A DNA stretch of 64,000 nt, from contig NZ_OCMY01000001.1 of assembly GCF_900215435.1 (NCBI RefSeq), forward strand, positions 1,984,001 to 2,048,000, written 5' to 3'. The notes below the pieces were generated by a model. That model was not told where the DNA came from. It worked only from the letters and a program-made list of their open reading frames with translations, and did no database searches. The position numbers and the translations under genes were made by a program. Source of the DNA: Candidatus Pantoea floridensis. Lineage in GTDB: Bacteria; Pseudomonadota; Gammaproteobacteria; Enterobacterales; Enterobacteriaceae. Below are positions 40,204-47,849 of this stretch, piece after piece (position 1 is the first letter of the stretch; every line of letters starts with the position of its first letter).

Positions 40204-41580
40204 TTATTGACGGGCGGAGTACAGCGGCAACCACAGCGTTAAGCGTAAGCCGCCTAACGGACTATCATCGGCTTTAACCCAGCCGCGATGCTGCTGCACT
40301 GCGGTTTCGACAATCGCTAAACCCAGACCGGTGCCACCCGACTCGCGATCGCGTGCTTCATCGGTACGGTAAAACGGACGGAAAATCTGCTCGCGATCCT
40401 CTGGACTCACGCCTGGACCATCATCATCGACATGGATGGTAATGCCTTCAATATCTACCGAGAAGCTGACGCTGATATGCGAGTTTGAATAGCGCAATGC
40501 GTTACGTACGATATTCTCCAGCGCGCTTTCCAGGGCGTGAGGATTACCATATAACGGCCAGGGACCCGGCGGATAGGGTACATCCATAACCTTGCCCATC
40601 TGCTCGGCTTCAAATTTGGCATCTTCCAGCACGCCGTTCCACAGCTGATTGGCCTTCATCGCTTCGCTGACCAGGGCGTTATTATGCTGAGTGCGTGACA
40701 GCACCAGCAAATCGTTGATCATGCCATCAAGACGCTGCGCTTCGGTTTCGATGCGCTGTAACTCTTTACCTTCACCGTTGCGCCGACGCAGCAATGCCGT
40801 TGCCAGCTGTAAACGGGTCAGCGGGGTGCGCAATTCATGGCTGATATCGGACAGCAGGCGCTGCTGTGCCGTCATCATACGTTCGAGCGCACTCACCATC
40901 TGGTTGAAACTTGAGCCGGCTGCAAGGAACTCCTGCGGGCCTGATTCCAGTTCCGGATGTTGACGTAAATTGCCACTCGCTACTTCATCTGCGGCGTACT
41001 TAAGCTTACGAGCGGGACGCGCCAGGCTCCATGCCAACCACAGCAGCAGCGGTGAGCTAATCAACATGGTGACGATCAGCAGCAGAAGCGGGCGGTCGAA
41101 CATCAGATTGATGAAATCGAGCTGCGAGCTGGTAGCAGGGCGAATCATATAAAGCTGGTAGTTATCTTCACCATCGCGCACGGCGAACGGCCCGACCATT
41201 TCAACGCGGCCATACTTCTTCTTTTGCGGATGGTCGGCATTGTCGGATTGACCGATAAAGTTGCGGATGATCTGCATTTCGTTGTGCTGCGCGCCAATCA
41301 CTCGGCCTTCGCTGGTGACCAGCAGTAAGCGCTGGCCTGGGGGCGCCCATTTGTCGATAGAACGGAACAAACGGCGCCACCACATCAGATCGTTTGGCGG
41401 GTCCTGAGATAATTCAGCCTCGACGTGCTGTTCAATCATCGTGCCCTGTCGTTGTTCACTTTCCAGCAACGACGTCATTTGGCGCGAATCGAGTTTGGGC
41501 ACCATTAAAACCAGCATCAACACCAGCGCCAGCGTGAGCCAGAAGATAGCGAAGATGCGGGTAGTTAAACTTCCGATCAT
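40204..41580 (-). CDS. cpxA: Envelope stress sensor histidine kinase CpxA
   Basis: A 458-residue kinase: an N-terminal membrane helix ([19 protein letters not shown]), a periplasmic sensor (about 30-165), a second helix, HAMP, the H box [20 protein letters not shown], the N box [11 protein letters not shown] and the G boxes [12 protein letters not shown] and [11 protein letters not shown]. It phosphorylates CpxR when periplasmic proteins misfold. The start overlaps the cpxR stop by 4 bp. Confidence 0.97.
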   Translation of the reverse strand: MIGSLTTRIFAIFWLTLALVLMLVLMVPKLDSRQMTSLLESEQRQGTMIEQHVEAELSQDPPNDLMWWRRLFRSIDKWAPPGQRLLLVTSEGRVIGAQHNEMQIIRNFIGQSDNADHPQKKKYGRVEMVGPFAVRDGEDNYQLYMIRPATSSQLDFINLMFDRPLLLLIVTMLISSPLLLWLAWSLARPARKLKYAADEVASGNLRQHPELESGPQEFLAAGSSFNQMVSALERMMTAQQRLLSDISHELRTPLTRLQLATALLRRRNGEGKELQRIETEAQRLDGMINDLLVLSRTQHNNALVSEAMKANQLWNGVLEDAKFEAEQMGKVMDVPYPPGPWPLYGNPHALESALENIVRNALRYSNSHISVSFSVDIEGITIHVDDDGPGVSPEDREQIFRPFYRTDEARDRESGGTGLGLAIVETAVQQHRGWVKADDSPLGGLRLTLWLPLYSARQ

Positions 41581-42275
41581 GATGCCGAAACCATCAGATA
41601 GCCGCGTCCACGTAGCGTTTTAAACCACGGGTGGCCATCGCGACGTTCCGGTAATTTACGGCGCAGGTTAGAAATGTGCATATCGATAGCACGGTCAAAC
41701 GGTGTCAGACGTTTACCCAACACTTCCTGACTCAAATGCTCACGTGAAACCACCTGGCCCAGATGCTGCGCCAGCAAATAGAGCAGAGTGAATTCGGTGC
41801 CGGTAAGATCCAGCGTTTCGTTATCAAAGCTCGCTTCCTGGCGACCAGGGTTCAGGCGCAGGCAATCCACTTCCAGCGTTGGTGAGCTGTTATCGTGCTG
41901 TTGTTGCTGCTCGCTCCAGTTTGAACGGCGCAAAATGGCACGGATACGCGCCACCAGTTCGCGATCGTTAAAGGGTTTAGGCAGATAATCGTCTGCACCT
42001 AACTCAAGGCCCAAAACACGGTCCAGTTCACTGCCACGCGCGGTCAGCATGATGACCGGCGTTTGGTGCTGTTGGCGTAGTTCTTTCAATGTGTCGATAC
42101 CGTTCTTTTTCGGCATCATCACATCCAGCAAAAGCAAGTCCACGGTGTTGTCTAACAGGTTTAGTGCCTGCTCACCATCGCTTGCCACAATGACTTCAAA
42201 ACCTTCCATCTCAAGCAGTTCTTTAAGCAGCGAAGTTAATTCGCGGTCGTCATCAACCAACAGGATTTTATTCAT
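41577..42275 (-). CDS. cpxR: Response regulator CpxR
   Basis: The 232-residue OmpR-family regulator starts MNKILLVDDDRELTSLLKEL. The phosphoacceptor aspartate lies in VDLLLLDVMMPKKNG and a C-terminal winged helix covers DLTGTEFTLLYLLAQHLG to FKTLRGRGYLMVS. It activates cpxP and many envelope folding genes. It is divergent from cpxP, sharing a 150-bp control region. Confidence 0.98.
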   Translation of the reverse strand: MNKILLVDDDRELTSLLKELLEMEGFEVIVASDGEQALNLLDNTVDLLLLDVMMPKKNGIDTLKELRQQHQTPVIMLTARGSELDRVLGLELGADDYLPKPFNDRELVARIRAILRRSNWSEQQQQHDNSSPTLEVDCLRLNPGRQEASFDNETLDLTGTEFTLLYLLAQHLGQVVSREHLSQEVLGKRLTPFDRAIDMHISNLRRKLPERRDGHPWFKTLRGRGYLMVSAS

Positions 42276-42330
42276 TTTTTATTGCCCTCCGCAGGCAAAA
42301 TACCGTGTTCCTTGACTTGCAATCCAACGC

Positions 42331-42345
42331 TTTACGTAGTTTTAC
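42331..42345. promoter_or_regulatory. CpxR box between cpxR and cpxP
   Basis: TTTAC-N5-TTTAC at 42331-42345 is the reverse complement of the CpxR consensus GTAAA-N5-GTAAA. It lies in the divergent promoter region and should serve both cpxP activation and cpxRA autoregulation. Confidence 0.85.
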
Positions 42346-42425
42346 ACCCCCTGACGGATGTTTGCAGCCACCGCCGTACACTGGCTCTCGTTGAATCGCA
42401 AAACGGAACGAACTGGGAGTTAACG

Positions 42426-42938
42426 ATGCGCTACTTAACCGCCGTCGTCATTGCCTCAGCGATGGTTCTCAGTCACGCCAGCGCAGAAGCAGCAGACACG
42501 ACGACGATTGACGAGATGCATCCGAACGGCGTATTAGCGACAGGCAGTATGACGCAAAATCCGCAAAGCTACATGTTCGATGGCATTGAGCTGACTGAAC
42601 AACAGCGGCAACAGATGCGAGATCTAATGCAGCAAGCGCGCCACGAACGCCCAACACTCAGCGTTCAAGATATCGAAACTATGCATGACCTTGTCATTGC
42701 TGACAAATTTAACGAACCGGCTATCCGAGAGCAGGCTGAAAAACAGGCCCGCGCAGCAATCGAACAGCAAGTTGAGATGGCCCGGGTTCGCAATCAGATG
42801 TATCACCTGCTAACGCCTGCACAGCAAGCGAAATTGCAGAAGAATTATGAGCGACGACTTGCAGAAATGCGTCGGCTCTCAGGATTGCAGCCATCATCAC
42901 CGCTGCAAGCAGTGAGTAGTACCAGCAGTAACCAGTAA
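42426..42938 (+). CDS. cpxP: Periplasmic Cpx adaptor/inhibitor CpxP
   Basis: ATG 42426 after GGGAGTTAACG gives 170 residues. A signal peptide (ending HASAEAA) precedes the mature protein, which has the two LTxxQ motifs (LTEQQRQQMRDL and LTPAQQAKLQKN) of the CpxP/Spy fold. It dampens CpxA in the periplasm and delivers misfolded pilins to DegP. The usual neighbour fieF is not seen because a prophage follows. Confidence 0.95.
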   Translation: MRYLTAVVIASAMVLSHASAEAADTTTIDEMHPNGVLATGSMTQNPQSYMFDGIELTEQQRQQMRDLMQQARHERPTLSVQDIETMHDLVIADKFNEPAIREQAEKQARAAIEQQVEMARVRNQMYHLLTPAQQAKLQKNYERRLAEMRRLSGLQPSSPLQAVSSTSSNQ

Positions 42939-42982
42939 CATAGTATCCCTGTTTTCCTTGCCATAGACACCATCCCTGTCTT

Positions 42983-43010
42983 CCCCCGCATGATGCGGGG
43001 GTTTTTTTTA
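42983..43010 (+). terminator. cpxP terminator
   Basis: Stem CCCCCGCA / TGCGGGGG with loop TGA is followed by a run of T. The prophage begins just after it. Confidence 0.92.
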
Positions 43011-43029
43011 TCAATAACTTACCAACAAA

Positions 43030-43160
43030 ACCACGCTAAAACAGTCAGTTAGTTTGAGTTATTAACCAACAGGAACCAGTTCAAAGCAACTGGAAAAGGG
43101 TCGCATTGTGGTCACTGGTGGACACAAGGTGGACACGCTTTCGTGAATGACCCGCGCATC
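43030..43160. other. Left attachment region with candidate integrase arm sites
   Basis: Two direct repeats GGTGGACAC at 43117-43125 and 43128-43136 resemble the GTGGACA arm-type sites of P2-family integrases. An inverted repeat CCAGTT/AACTGG lies at 43076-43093. The core of attL cannot be fixed without attR. Confidence 0.5.
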
Positions 43161-44192
43161 TCAACTTATGGCCGGCTCAGCGGCTTCCTGACGGCTTTTC
43201 CCTATCTCAATCGCCTCCAGTCCTCCGCCCAGCGGATTGAGCGTCACAGCGTGCTGGAGGAAGTCTGGCGCAAAGTGGGCGTAAATCATCGTCTGCTCAA
43301 TTTTTGCATGTCCGAGGATGTCACGCAGGGTAATGATGTTTCCGCCGTTCATCATAAAATGACTCGCGAACGTATGCCTGAGAACGTGTGTTGCCTGGCC
43401 GCGCGGTAACTCCGGTACGGCGGTTCTCAGCTTTTCCCTGAAACTCTCGTAATCCACTTTGAACAGCTTGCCACTTCTACGCGAGCCGATGAGTTTTTCC
43501 AGCTCATCAGAAATCGGGATAACCCTGTTTTTGCCGTTCTTCGTGGCAAAAAAGTGGATGCGTCCCATACGCACGCGCATTGCATCCAGTTCTGCCGCTT
43601 CACTCCATCGTGCACCTGTGCTCAGGCAAACCAGTGCAACCTTTCTTTCATCCCCTTCCAGAACGGCCAGCAGTGCAGTGATCTGATCCGGCATCAGGAA
43701 AATGACTTCAGGGTCTGCCTGTTTTAACGGAGGCAGCTTCTGAACCGGGTTAGGCTGGCGATACTCACCGAGCTTAATGAGAGTCGTGAACATGCCGGAA
43801 AGGCGATAAACATCACGGTTTATCGTGGCTGGCGAAATCCCATCTGCAAGCCTGGACGTTCTCAGCTGAAGCAGATTCTTTTTGCTGAGCGCGCTAGCCG
43901 GCATATCACCAATATGCGCAATGGTCTTGAGCAGGTGCATCCTCTCAATTTTCCCATTCTTCAGCGTAATACCGTGTACTTCCCACCAGTTAGCCAGTAG
44001 CTCAGAGATACGCCGGCGGTCTGAAGGTTGTTTAGACCATTCCTCCGGCTCGCTGGCCTTGCTCATTACCCAAAGTTCATACGCCTTCGCGTCTGATTTC
44101 CTGCTGAATTTCTTCCGGTATCGCTTTCCTGCTTTACCGGTAGGGCGGATGTCCACCATCCATTGACCATCATCAGTTGGTTTAATGCTCAT
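43161..44192 (-). CDS. int: P2-type tyrosine integrase
   Basis: ATG 44192 (MSIKPTDDGQWMVDIRPTGK) after AGGAGGGCTCAGCC gives 343 residues. The N-terminal arm-binding part is followed by a core-binding domain and a catalytic domain with the tyrosine-recombinase residues in STGARWSEAAEL (Arg), HVLRHTFASHF (His, Arg), LGHAKIEQT (His) and MIYAHF (Tyr). It catalyses integration at the cpxP-adjacent site and, with Cox, excision. The gene is transcribed toward the attachment site, as in P2. Confidence 0.95.
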   Translation of the reverse strand: MSIKPTDDGQWMVDIRPTGKAGKRYRKKFSRKSDAKAYELWVMSKASEPEEWSKQPSDRRRISELLANWWEVHGITLKNGKIERMHLLKTIAHIGDMPASALSKKNLLQLRTSRLADGISPATINRDVYRLSGMFTTLIKLGEYRQPNPVQKLPPLKQADPEVIFLMPDQITALLAVLEGDERKVALVCLSTGARWSEAAELDAMRVRMGRIHFFATKNGKNRVIPISDELEKLIGSRRSGKLFKVDYESFREKLRTAVPELPRGQATHVLRHTFASHFMMNGGNIITLRDILGHAKIEQTMIYAHFAPDFLQHAVTLNPLGGGLEAIEIGKSRQEAAEPAIS

Positions 44193-44298
44193 GGCTGAGC
44201 CCTCCTGATTGATGGTGTTGCTTCGTCGTTTGCCGGGCCGGTGTGGCTCAGCAGCCAGGCGGAATGTACAGCTAACCATCCCAGCCTGTTAATTGGCG

Positions 44299-44571
44299 TT
44301 ACTCTGTTTTTTCTGGCCCACTGTGTGAGAGAGCCGGCGAAATCTGGCCGGCTGCTTCAGTGGTTTTGCCGATCATCATCCATAACGTGTATTTCTCGAG
44401 TCTTGCTGTGCTGACAATCCTCTCAATCGTCTTCAGGCCAACACCATCACCACCTGATTCAATATTTCTCAAGCGGCTTAAAGCGATGCCGCATTCCTTA
44501 GCCATCGCGGTTTGAGTGATCCCTTCTGCCATCCTGATGGCGCGTATTTTATTTCCATAGTCCTGAGTCAT
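44299..44571 (-). CDS. P2 C-type repressor paralogue (second copy)
   Basis: ATG 44571 gives 90 residues: an N-terminal helix-turn-helix (IRAIRMAEGITQTAMAKECG, IALSRLRNIESGG) and the P2 C-family C-terminal half KYTLWMMIGKTTEAAGQISP. It is a clear paralogue of the next gene, which has KYTLWLMTNRVAPEAGQIAP. It is placed between int and the operator-proximal copy. It may be a second repressor with other operators, or a dominant-interfering partner if dimers mix. Confidence 0.82.
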   Translation of the reverse strand: MTQDYGNKIRAIRMAEGITQTAMAKECGIALSRLRNIESGGDGVGLKTIERIVSTARLEKYTLWMMIGKTTEAAGQISPALSHSGPEKTE

Positions 44572-44606
44572 TTGAACTCCCAAAAGTACCGGATTTATTA
44601 ACGAGG

Positions 44607-44900
44607 CTACTGATTAGCAGCATCGGCGTTATCGCCTTCGTCGTCTAAATCTTCAGCACCTTTAGGGGCTATCTGTCCTGCTTCAGGCGCGACCCGATTT
44701 GTCATGAGCCAAAGGGTGTACTTCTGGAATAAATCGATTGATAGAAATTTGTCTACAACCTTCAGTCCAGGCTCTTTTAAGTGCGTTTCATAATTTCTAA
44801 TGGTGCTAAGGCCAAGCCCTGTTAAATCACGAAGTTGCGTTTGAGTAAGCCCCTCGGCAATACGGATTAATCTTAATTTTTCACTGTACGTTGTTGACAT
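44607..44900 (-). CDS. P2 C-type immunity repressor
   Basis: The 97-residue product has a helix-turn-helix (LRLIRIAEGLTQTQLRDLTG, LGLSTIRNYETHL) and the C-terminal dimer part KYTLWLMTNRVAPEAGQIAP found in P2 C, with an acidic tail. It starts next to two identical operator palindromes and faces cox, as expected of the lysogeny repressor. It should shut off the rightward early promoter. The presence of a second copy downstream is unusual. Confidence 0.88.
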   Translation of the reverse strand: MSTTYSEKLRLIRIAEGLTQTQLRDLTGLGLSTIRNYETHLKEPGLKVVDKFLSIDLFQKYTLWLMTNRVAPEAGQIAPKGAEDLDDEGDNADAANQ

Positions 44901-44901
44901 G

Positions 44902-44946
44902 ATCTCCTCTTGGAGATTAGATTACTCATCATCTCCAAAAGGAGAT
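44902..44946. promoter_or_regulatory. Two identical operator palindromes of the C repressor
   Basis: ATCTCC-N4-GGAGAT occurs at 44902-44917 and again at 44931-44946, centres 29 bp apart, between the divergent repressor and cox. The half site GGAGATTAT recurs before cox at 45022. This is the arrangement of P2 O1/O2, though the sequence differs from P2. Confidence 0.8.
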
Positions 44947-45033
44947 TATGAAAGTTAAGCAATAGCCAGTCGCCAATATAAGCCGTAGGAAGCAGTTAGA
45001 AGCAGCTGGAACCCAAAAACAGGAGATTATCAC

Positions 45034-45312
45034 ATGAGCACGATGAGTGATGGTTTGGAGGTCAAAAGCCTCGCTGACGCAGTTACGTACCAGAAGTTTG
45101 GCGAGATGATCGGAAAGCCGGCCAGCGCAATTAAAGCGATGGCTGAGAACAATAAGCTGCCGCTGATTGAATGGCGTAACCCGGAAAACCCTACCGGCCG
45201 AGCTGGTGAAAAAATGGTGTATCTGCCTGAATTTAATCGTGCTATGCGCGATGCATATTACTCCCGTCCGACTGAACAACGCGATGCCTGGTTGCTATGG
45301 CTGGGTCTTTAA
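45034..45312 (+). CDS. cox: Cox: excisionase and anti-repressor
   Basis: The 92-residue protein follows CAGGAGATTATCAC. It has the Cox pattern: a winged-helix start (YQKFGEMIGKPASAIKAMAE), RAGEKMVYLPEFNRAM and a C-terminal YYSRPTEQRDAWLLWLGL, very close to P2 Cox. Cox represses the C promoter and directs Int to excision. It is the first gene of the rightward early operon. Confidence 0.92.
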   Translation: MSTMSDGLEVKSLADAVTYQKFGEMIGKPASAIKAMAENNKLPLIEWRNPENPTGRAGEKMVYLPEFNRAMRDAYYSRPTEQRDAWLLWLGL

Positions 45313-45588
45313 ATGTCAGCGGCGCATCAGGTGGTTGAAGTAAATAAGCACGTCAGCCTGTATCGCGGTTTCACAATTCAGCGTTTGCCGCGCAGCGCGG
45401 TTGATAAGAATCACCGTTATCAGGTGACAAAAGATGGGATGTATTACGGGCAAGAATTCGCCCAGGCCGAAGCGATACGCACCATTGATGGCCTGCATCA
45501 TGATCATGAAGTCTGGTGTGAGCGTCTCGGGGTTTCGGTAGTGGTTGGCGAGGTGACGAATTGTTCAGAGCCGATGAATGGCAATTAG
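45313..45588 (+). CDS. Hypothetical phage early protein
   Basis: The 91-residue gene begins right after the cox stop. The product contains VSLYRGFTIQRLPRSAVDKN and a WCERLGVSVVVGEV tail. No domain is recognised. Its place matches small early genes of P2 relatives between cox and B. It overlaps the next short gene by about 28 bp. Confidence 0.6.
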   Translation: MSAAHQVVEVNKHVSLYRGFTIQRLPRSAVDKNHRYQVTKDGMYYGQEFAQAEAIRTIDGLHHDHEVWCERLGVSVVVGEVTNCSEPMNGN

Positions 45589-45716
45589 CGGTTTACCTCA
45601 CAGTTCTGGCGTGGGGATTAATTGAGTCGATGCAGCTGATCATTCAGGACATCTGCCGGCGACAACGAGCAAAGCGCTACAAGTCAAGTAAAAAGGGAAT
45701 CAAAGCAAATGCGTAA
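45561..45716 (+). CDS. Small phage membrane-type protein (TTG start)
   Basis: A TTG at 45561 preceded by GAGGTG opens a 51-codon frame. It has one hydrophobic helix (LAVYLTVLAWGLIESMQLII) and a strongly basic tail (CRRQRAKRYKSSKKGIKANA). It overlaps both neighbours by short stretches, which is typical of phage early operons. Membrane segment plus basic tail suggests a real small protein. Function unknown. Confidence 0.5.
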   Translation: MFRADEWQLAVYLTVLAWGLIESMQLIIQDICRRQRAKRYKSSKKGIKANA

Positions 45717-45969
45717 TGAATACCAGGTATTAAAAAACAACCTTCTCAACTCCTACCACAACAAAGTGATGGTGCTCAAAGCTGCCACTGCTGTTGCGCC
45801 GCAGGTGCGTGAGAACTCCATCGCTGATCACGCTTTCCGCTTGAGTATCGGTCTGGAAGGTCTGGTAACTGTCGCAAACGCCTCGGGTGATGCGGAATCT
45901 GCTGATGAGCTGGAAAAGGTTGTTGCTCAGTGCAGTCGCGGTGAAATTCCACTGCCGGCCATTGCGTGA
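45709..45969 (+). CDS. Hypothetical phage protein
   Basis: The 86-residue, mostly helical protein MRNEYQVLKNNLLNSYHNKV begins within the end of the preceding small gene (AAATGCGTAATG). It has no recognised motif. Context places it in the rightward early operon. Confidence 0.6.
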   Translation: MRNEYQVLKNNLLNSYHNKVMVLKAATAVAPQVRENSIADHAFRLSIGLEGLVTVANASGDAESADELEKVVAQCSRGEIPLPAIA

Positions 45970-46044
45970 TAATCCGGCGCGGTGCGCCGGGCTTATCAGG
46001 GGCATCATTTTAGAGTGATGCGGCTGATGAGTAACGGAGAATTT

Positions 46045-46284
46045 ATGACTGAAAAAAATTTACAACGGGAGCCAAGGTTATTTCGCGGCGACTATTCAGA
46101 CATGCAATTGATTTCATGGCTTAACAAATTAGTTTTAGCGCTGGAAATGCCTGAGCAACTTGAAAAGGCTGCTGCGCAGCAGCAGCAGTCTTTAAACCAG
46201 ACTCAGGAGAAATTAGCTGAGCTTAATATGATGCGCGAGAAGTCAATCTGTAACGAAGTTCAGGATCCCATTCAGCATCAATGA
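46045..46284 (+). CDS. Hypothetical phage protein with coiled-coil C-terminus
   Basis: ATG 46045 follows ACGGAGAATTT; 79 residues. The second half (EQLEKAAAQQQQSLNQTQEK) looks like a coiled coil with a glutamine run. The last 62 bp overlap the 3' end of the opposite-strand gene, so the two ends converge. Unknown role. Confidence 0.55.
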   Translation: MTEKNLQREPRLFRGDYSDMQLISWLNKLVLALEMPEQLEKAAAQQQQSLNQTQEKLAELNMMREKSICNEVQDPIQHQ

Positions 46285-46690
46285 ATGAACCAAGTTGATG
46301 CTGTGAATATTCCATTTCAGGAATATCACTTTGGTAAGGGTTTCGGATGTCGTCCATTACTTCCGAAGCCAGATTTAAATTATTAATGTCTGTGTGAAGA
46401 GTTGTAATGATGTCATCTAAAGAAAACTTTTTGGCTTCAATAGGTGAAATTCTCAGCTTTTCGCAACACATAACGATTGCAGCATTTTTTCCATGAAGGT
46501 GATCTGCTTTTGAATTATTGCTTTTTCTGTAGAGGTCCAGCAGTACATCGAATTTCATTAGGAAGAAAGCGCGATGTTTAATGTGCTGGCGTTGAAAGCT
46601 ATTAATGCCGTATTCATCTAACGAGTGGGCTTTCAAGATGGATTCTTCTAAGCAGAGAAATAACTCGTAGTGACTTAGTGGTTTTTTCAT
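46223..46690 (-). CDS. Antisense cargo protein, possibly ECs1072 family
   Basis: ATG 46690 (MKKPLSHYELFLCLEESILK) gives 155 residues with an all-helical look: LDEYGINSFQRQHIKHRAFF, LLDLYRKSNNSKADHLHGKN and LRISPIEAKKFSLDDIITTL. It resembles phage proteins of the ECs1072 type known from enterobacterial prophages, though I cannot confirm the family here. It runs against the early operon and has its own upstream region, as a lysogenically expressed cargo gene would. The base composition is clearly AT-rich relative to its surroundings. Confidence 0.65.
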   Translation of the reverse strand: MKKPLSHYELFLCLEESILKAHSLDEYGINSFQRQHIKHRAFFLMKFDVLLDLYRKSNNSKADHLHGKNAAIVMCCEKLRISPIEAKKFSLDDIITTLHTDINNLNLASEVMDDIRNPYQSDIPEMEYSQHQLGSFIDAEWDPELRYRLTSRASY

Positions 46691-46849
46691 TATGTACTCT
46701 CCGTGTGTGTAGTCTCTTGCACCCGCAGGGCATGTAGGTGCAGCAAGAGAAAACATAACACACCATGGGCCGGGCATGGTTAAAAAGCCGGTGCTTATCC
46801 GAGGCATCGTTTGCGAGCGGTGCGCCTGATAAGTCTTAGTGAGGTGAGT
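46691..46849. promoter_or_regulatory. Divergent region with hairpin upstream of the antisense cargo gene
   Basis: An imperfect inverted repeat CTCTTGCACC / GGTGCAGCAAGAG spans about 46719-46752 in the presumed leader of the minus-strand gene. It is not clearly a terminator. Confidence 0.4.
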
Positions 46850-47311
46850 ATGGCTGATATCGAAAATGGAGAAGGGGCGGCAAACCCTTATGCCGCGATA
46901 GCTGCCCCATACCTCCGCAAATTTCATAAAACGAGAGTTGAGAAATGCGCGGGAACGCCTCTAGAGCGAGCTTTTAATAAGTTGTCAGCACCAGAAAAAA
47001 AGGCCGTGTTTGTGCTTGGAAATGCCAAAGCGGAAATATGGCCGGGGAAAATGGCGAAGCTTGGACATAACCAGATTGAATTTGAATACAGTCAGTTTTC
47101 AGAGCAGGAAAAATTAACGCTAATTTCCGGCATGAAATCCCTGAAGGAATTGTCCGACAAGATTCCATATAGCCGGCCCGGTGAAGAAGGTGCCGCAAGG
47201 CTTACGGAGCATGACGGCAGAGAAGGAGAAGAGCCCGAAGAGGTGCCGATTTCCTGTGTTACCAACGTTACTGAACCGCCGGATATACATCTGAACGTTC
47301 TCGGCTTCTGA
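46850..47311 (+). CDS. Hypothetical phage protein, possibly in the gpB position
   Basis: ATG 46850 after GTGAGGTGAGT gives 153 residues (MADIENGEGAANPYAAIAAP). There is a long charged C-terminal tail (EHDGREGEEPEEVPISC). Its size and place, between cox and gpA, resemble the P2 replication factor B, but sequence similarity could not be judged. The product contains FHKTRVEKCAGTPLERAFNK, a likely helical segment. Confidence 0.5.
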   Translation: MADIENGEGAANPYAAIAAPYLRKFHKTRVEKCAGTPLERAFNKLSAPEKKAVFVLGNAKAEIWPGKMAKLGHNQIEFEYSQFSEQEKLTLISGMKSLKELSDKIPYSRPGEEGAARLTEHDGREGEEPEEVPISCVTNVTEPPDIHLNVLGF

Positions 47312-47385
47312 ATTAAATAAACACTCATTTTTTAATTAGGCGAATTACTCGCCGGGCTTCGTGCAACCTGAAAAAAGGTGACTAC

Positions 47386-47613
47386 ATGCAATCAATACCT
47401 CGGGCGAAAGTGACGAACTGTGAAAACGTCATGACCTCCATGCTTTCCCAAGCCAATCAGGAGGGCCAGCAGGATAAGGCCTACTCCGTTTCAATCCGCC
47501 TCAATGCACTGGCGATCATCATCGTTAAAAACCAGCTTAGCCCCGCTGCAACTTCTGAGCTTCTGATGAAAGAAGCCGCGAAGTATGAAGCTCAGGCTGT
47601 AGGGGGGTTGTGA
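47386..47613 (+). CDS. DUF2732-like small phage protein
   Basis: The 75-residue protein has MLSQANQEGQQDKAYSVSIR, LNALAIIIVKNQLSP and LLMKEAAKYEAQA, the pattern of DUF2732 proteins of P2-like early operons. It overlaps the next gene (TGATG). Function unknown. Confidence 0.7.
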   Translation: MQSIPRAKVTNCENVMTSMLSQANQEGQQDKAYSVSIRLNALAIIIVKNQLSPAATSELLMKEAAKYEAQAVGGL

Positions 47614-47849
47614 TGCCGGACATCATTGATATTGCGCAAGAGCACGCCGCAGAAATGCTGGCGCTTCAGATTGCTGCAGCAAGGCCAAAGTCAGCCGCTG
47701 TAAGTAGCACTTTTTGTGAGTCATGTGATGCGCCTATCCCGGAAGCACGCCGCCGTGCGGTTATTGGCGTTTCAACCTGCGCTACCTGTCAGGAAGTAAT
47801 TGAACACCGCGCTAAGGTCACCGGTATGCGTCAGGGTGGCCGCTCATGA
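47613..47849 (+). CDS. TraR/DksA-type zinc finger protein
   Basis: The 78-residue protein starts MPDIIDIAQEHAAEMLALQI. It holds a four-cysteine zinc finger (CESCDAPIPEARRRAVIGVS followed by CATC). These short DksA/TraR relatives are common in P2-like phages (P2 orf82 position) and may act on RNA polymerase. Its stop overlaps the start of the methylase gene. GTG at 47610 is an alternative start. Confidence 0.82.
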   Translation: MPDIIDIAQEHAAEMLALQIAAARPKSAAVSSTFCESCDAPIPEARRRAVIGVSTCATCQEVIEHRAKVTGMRQGGRS

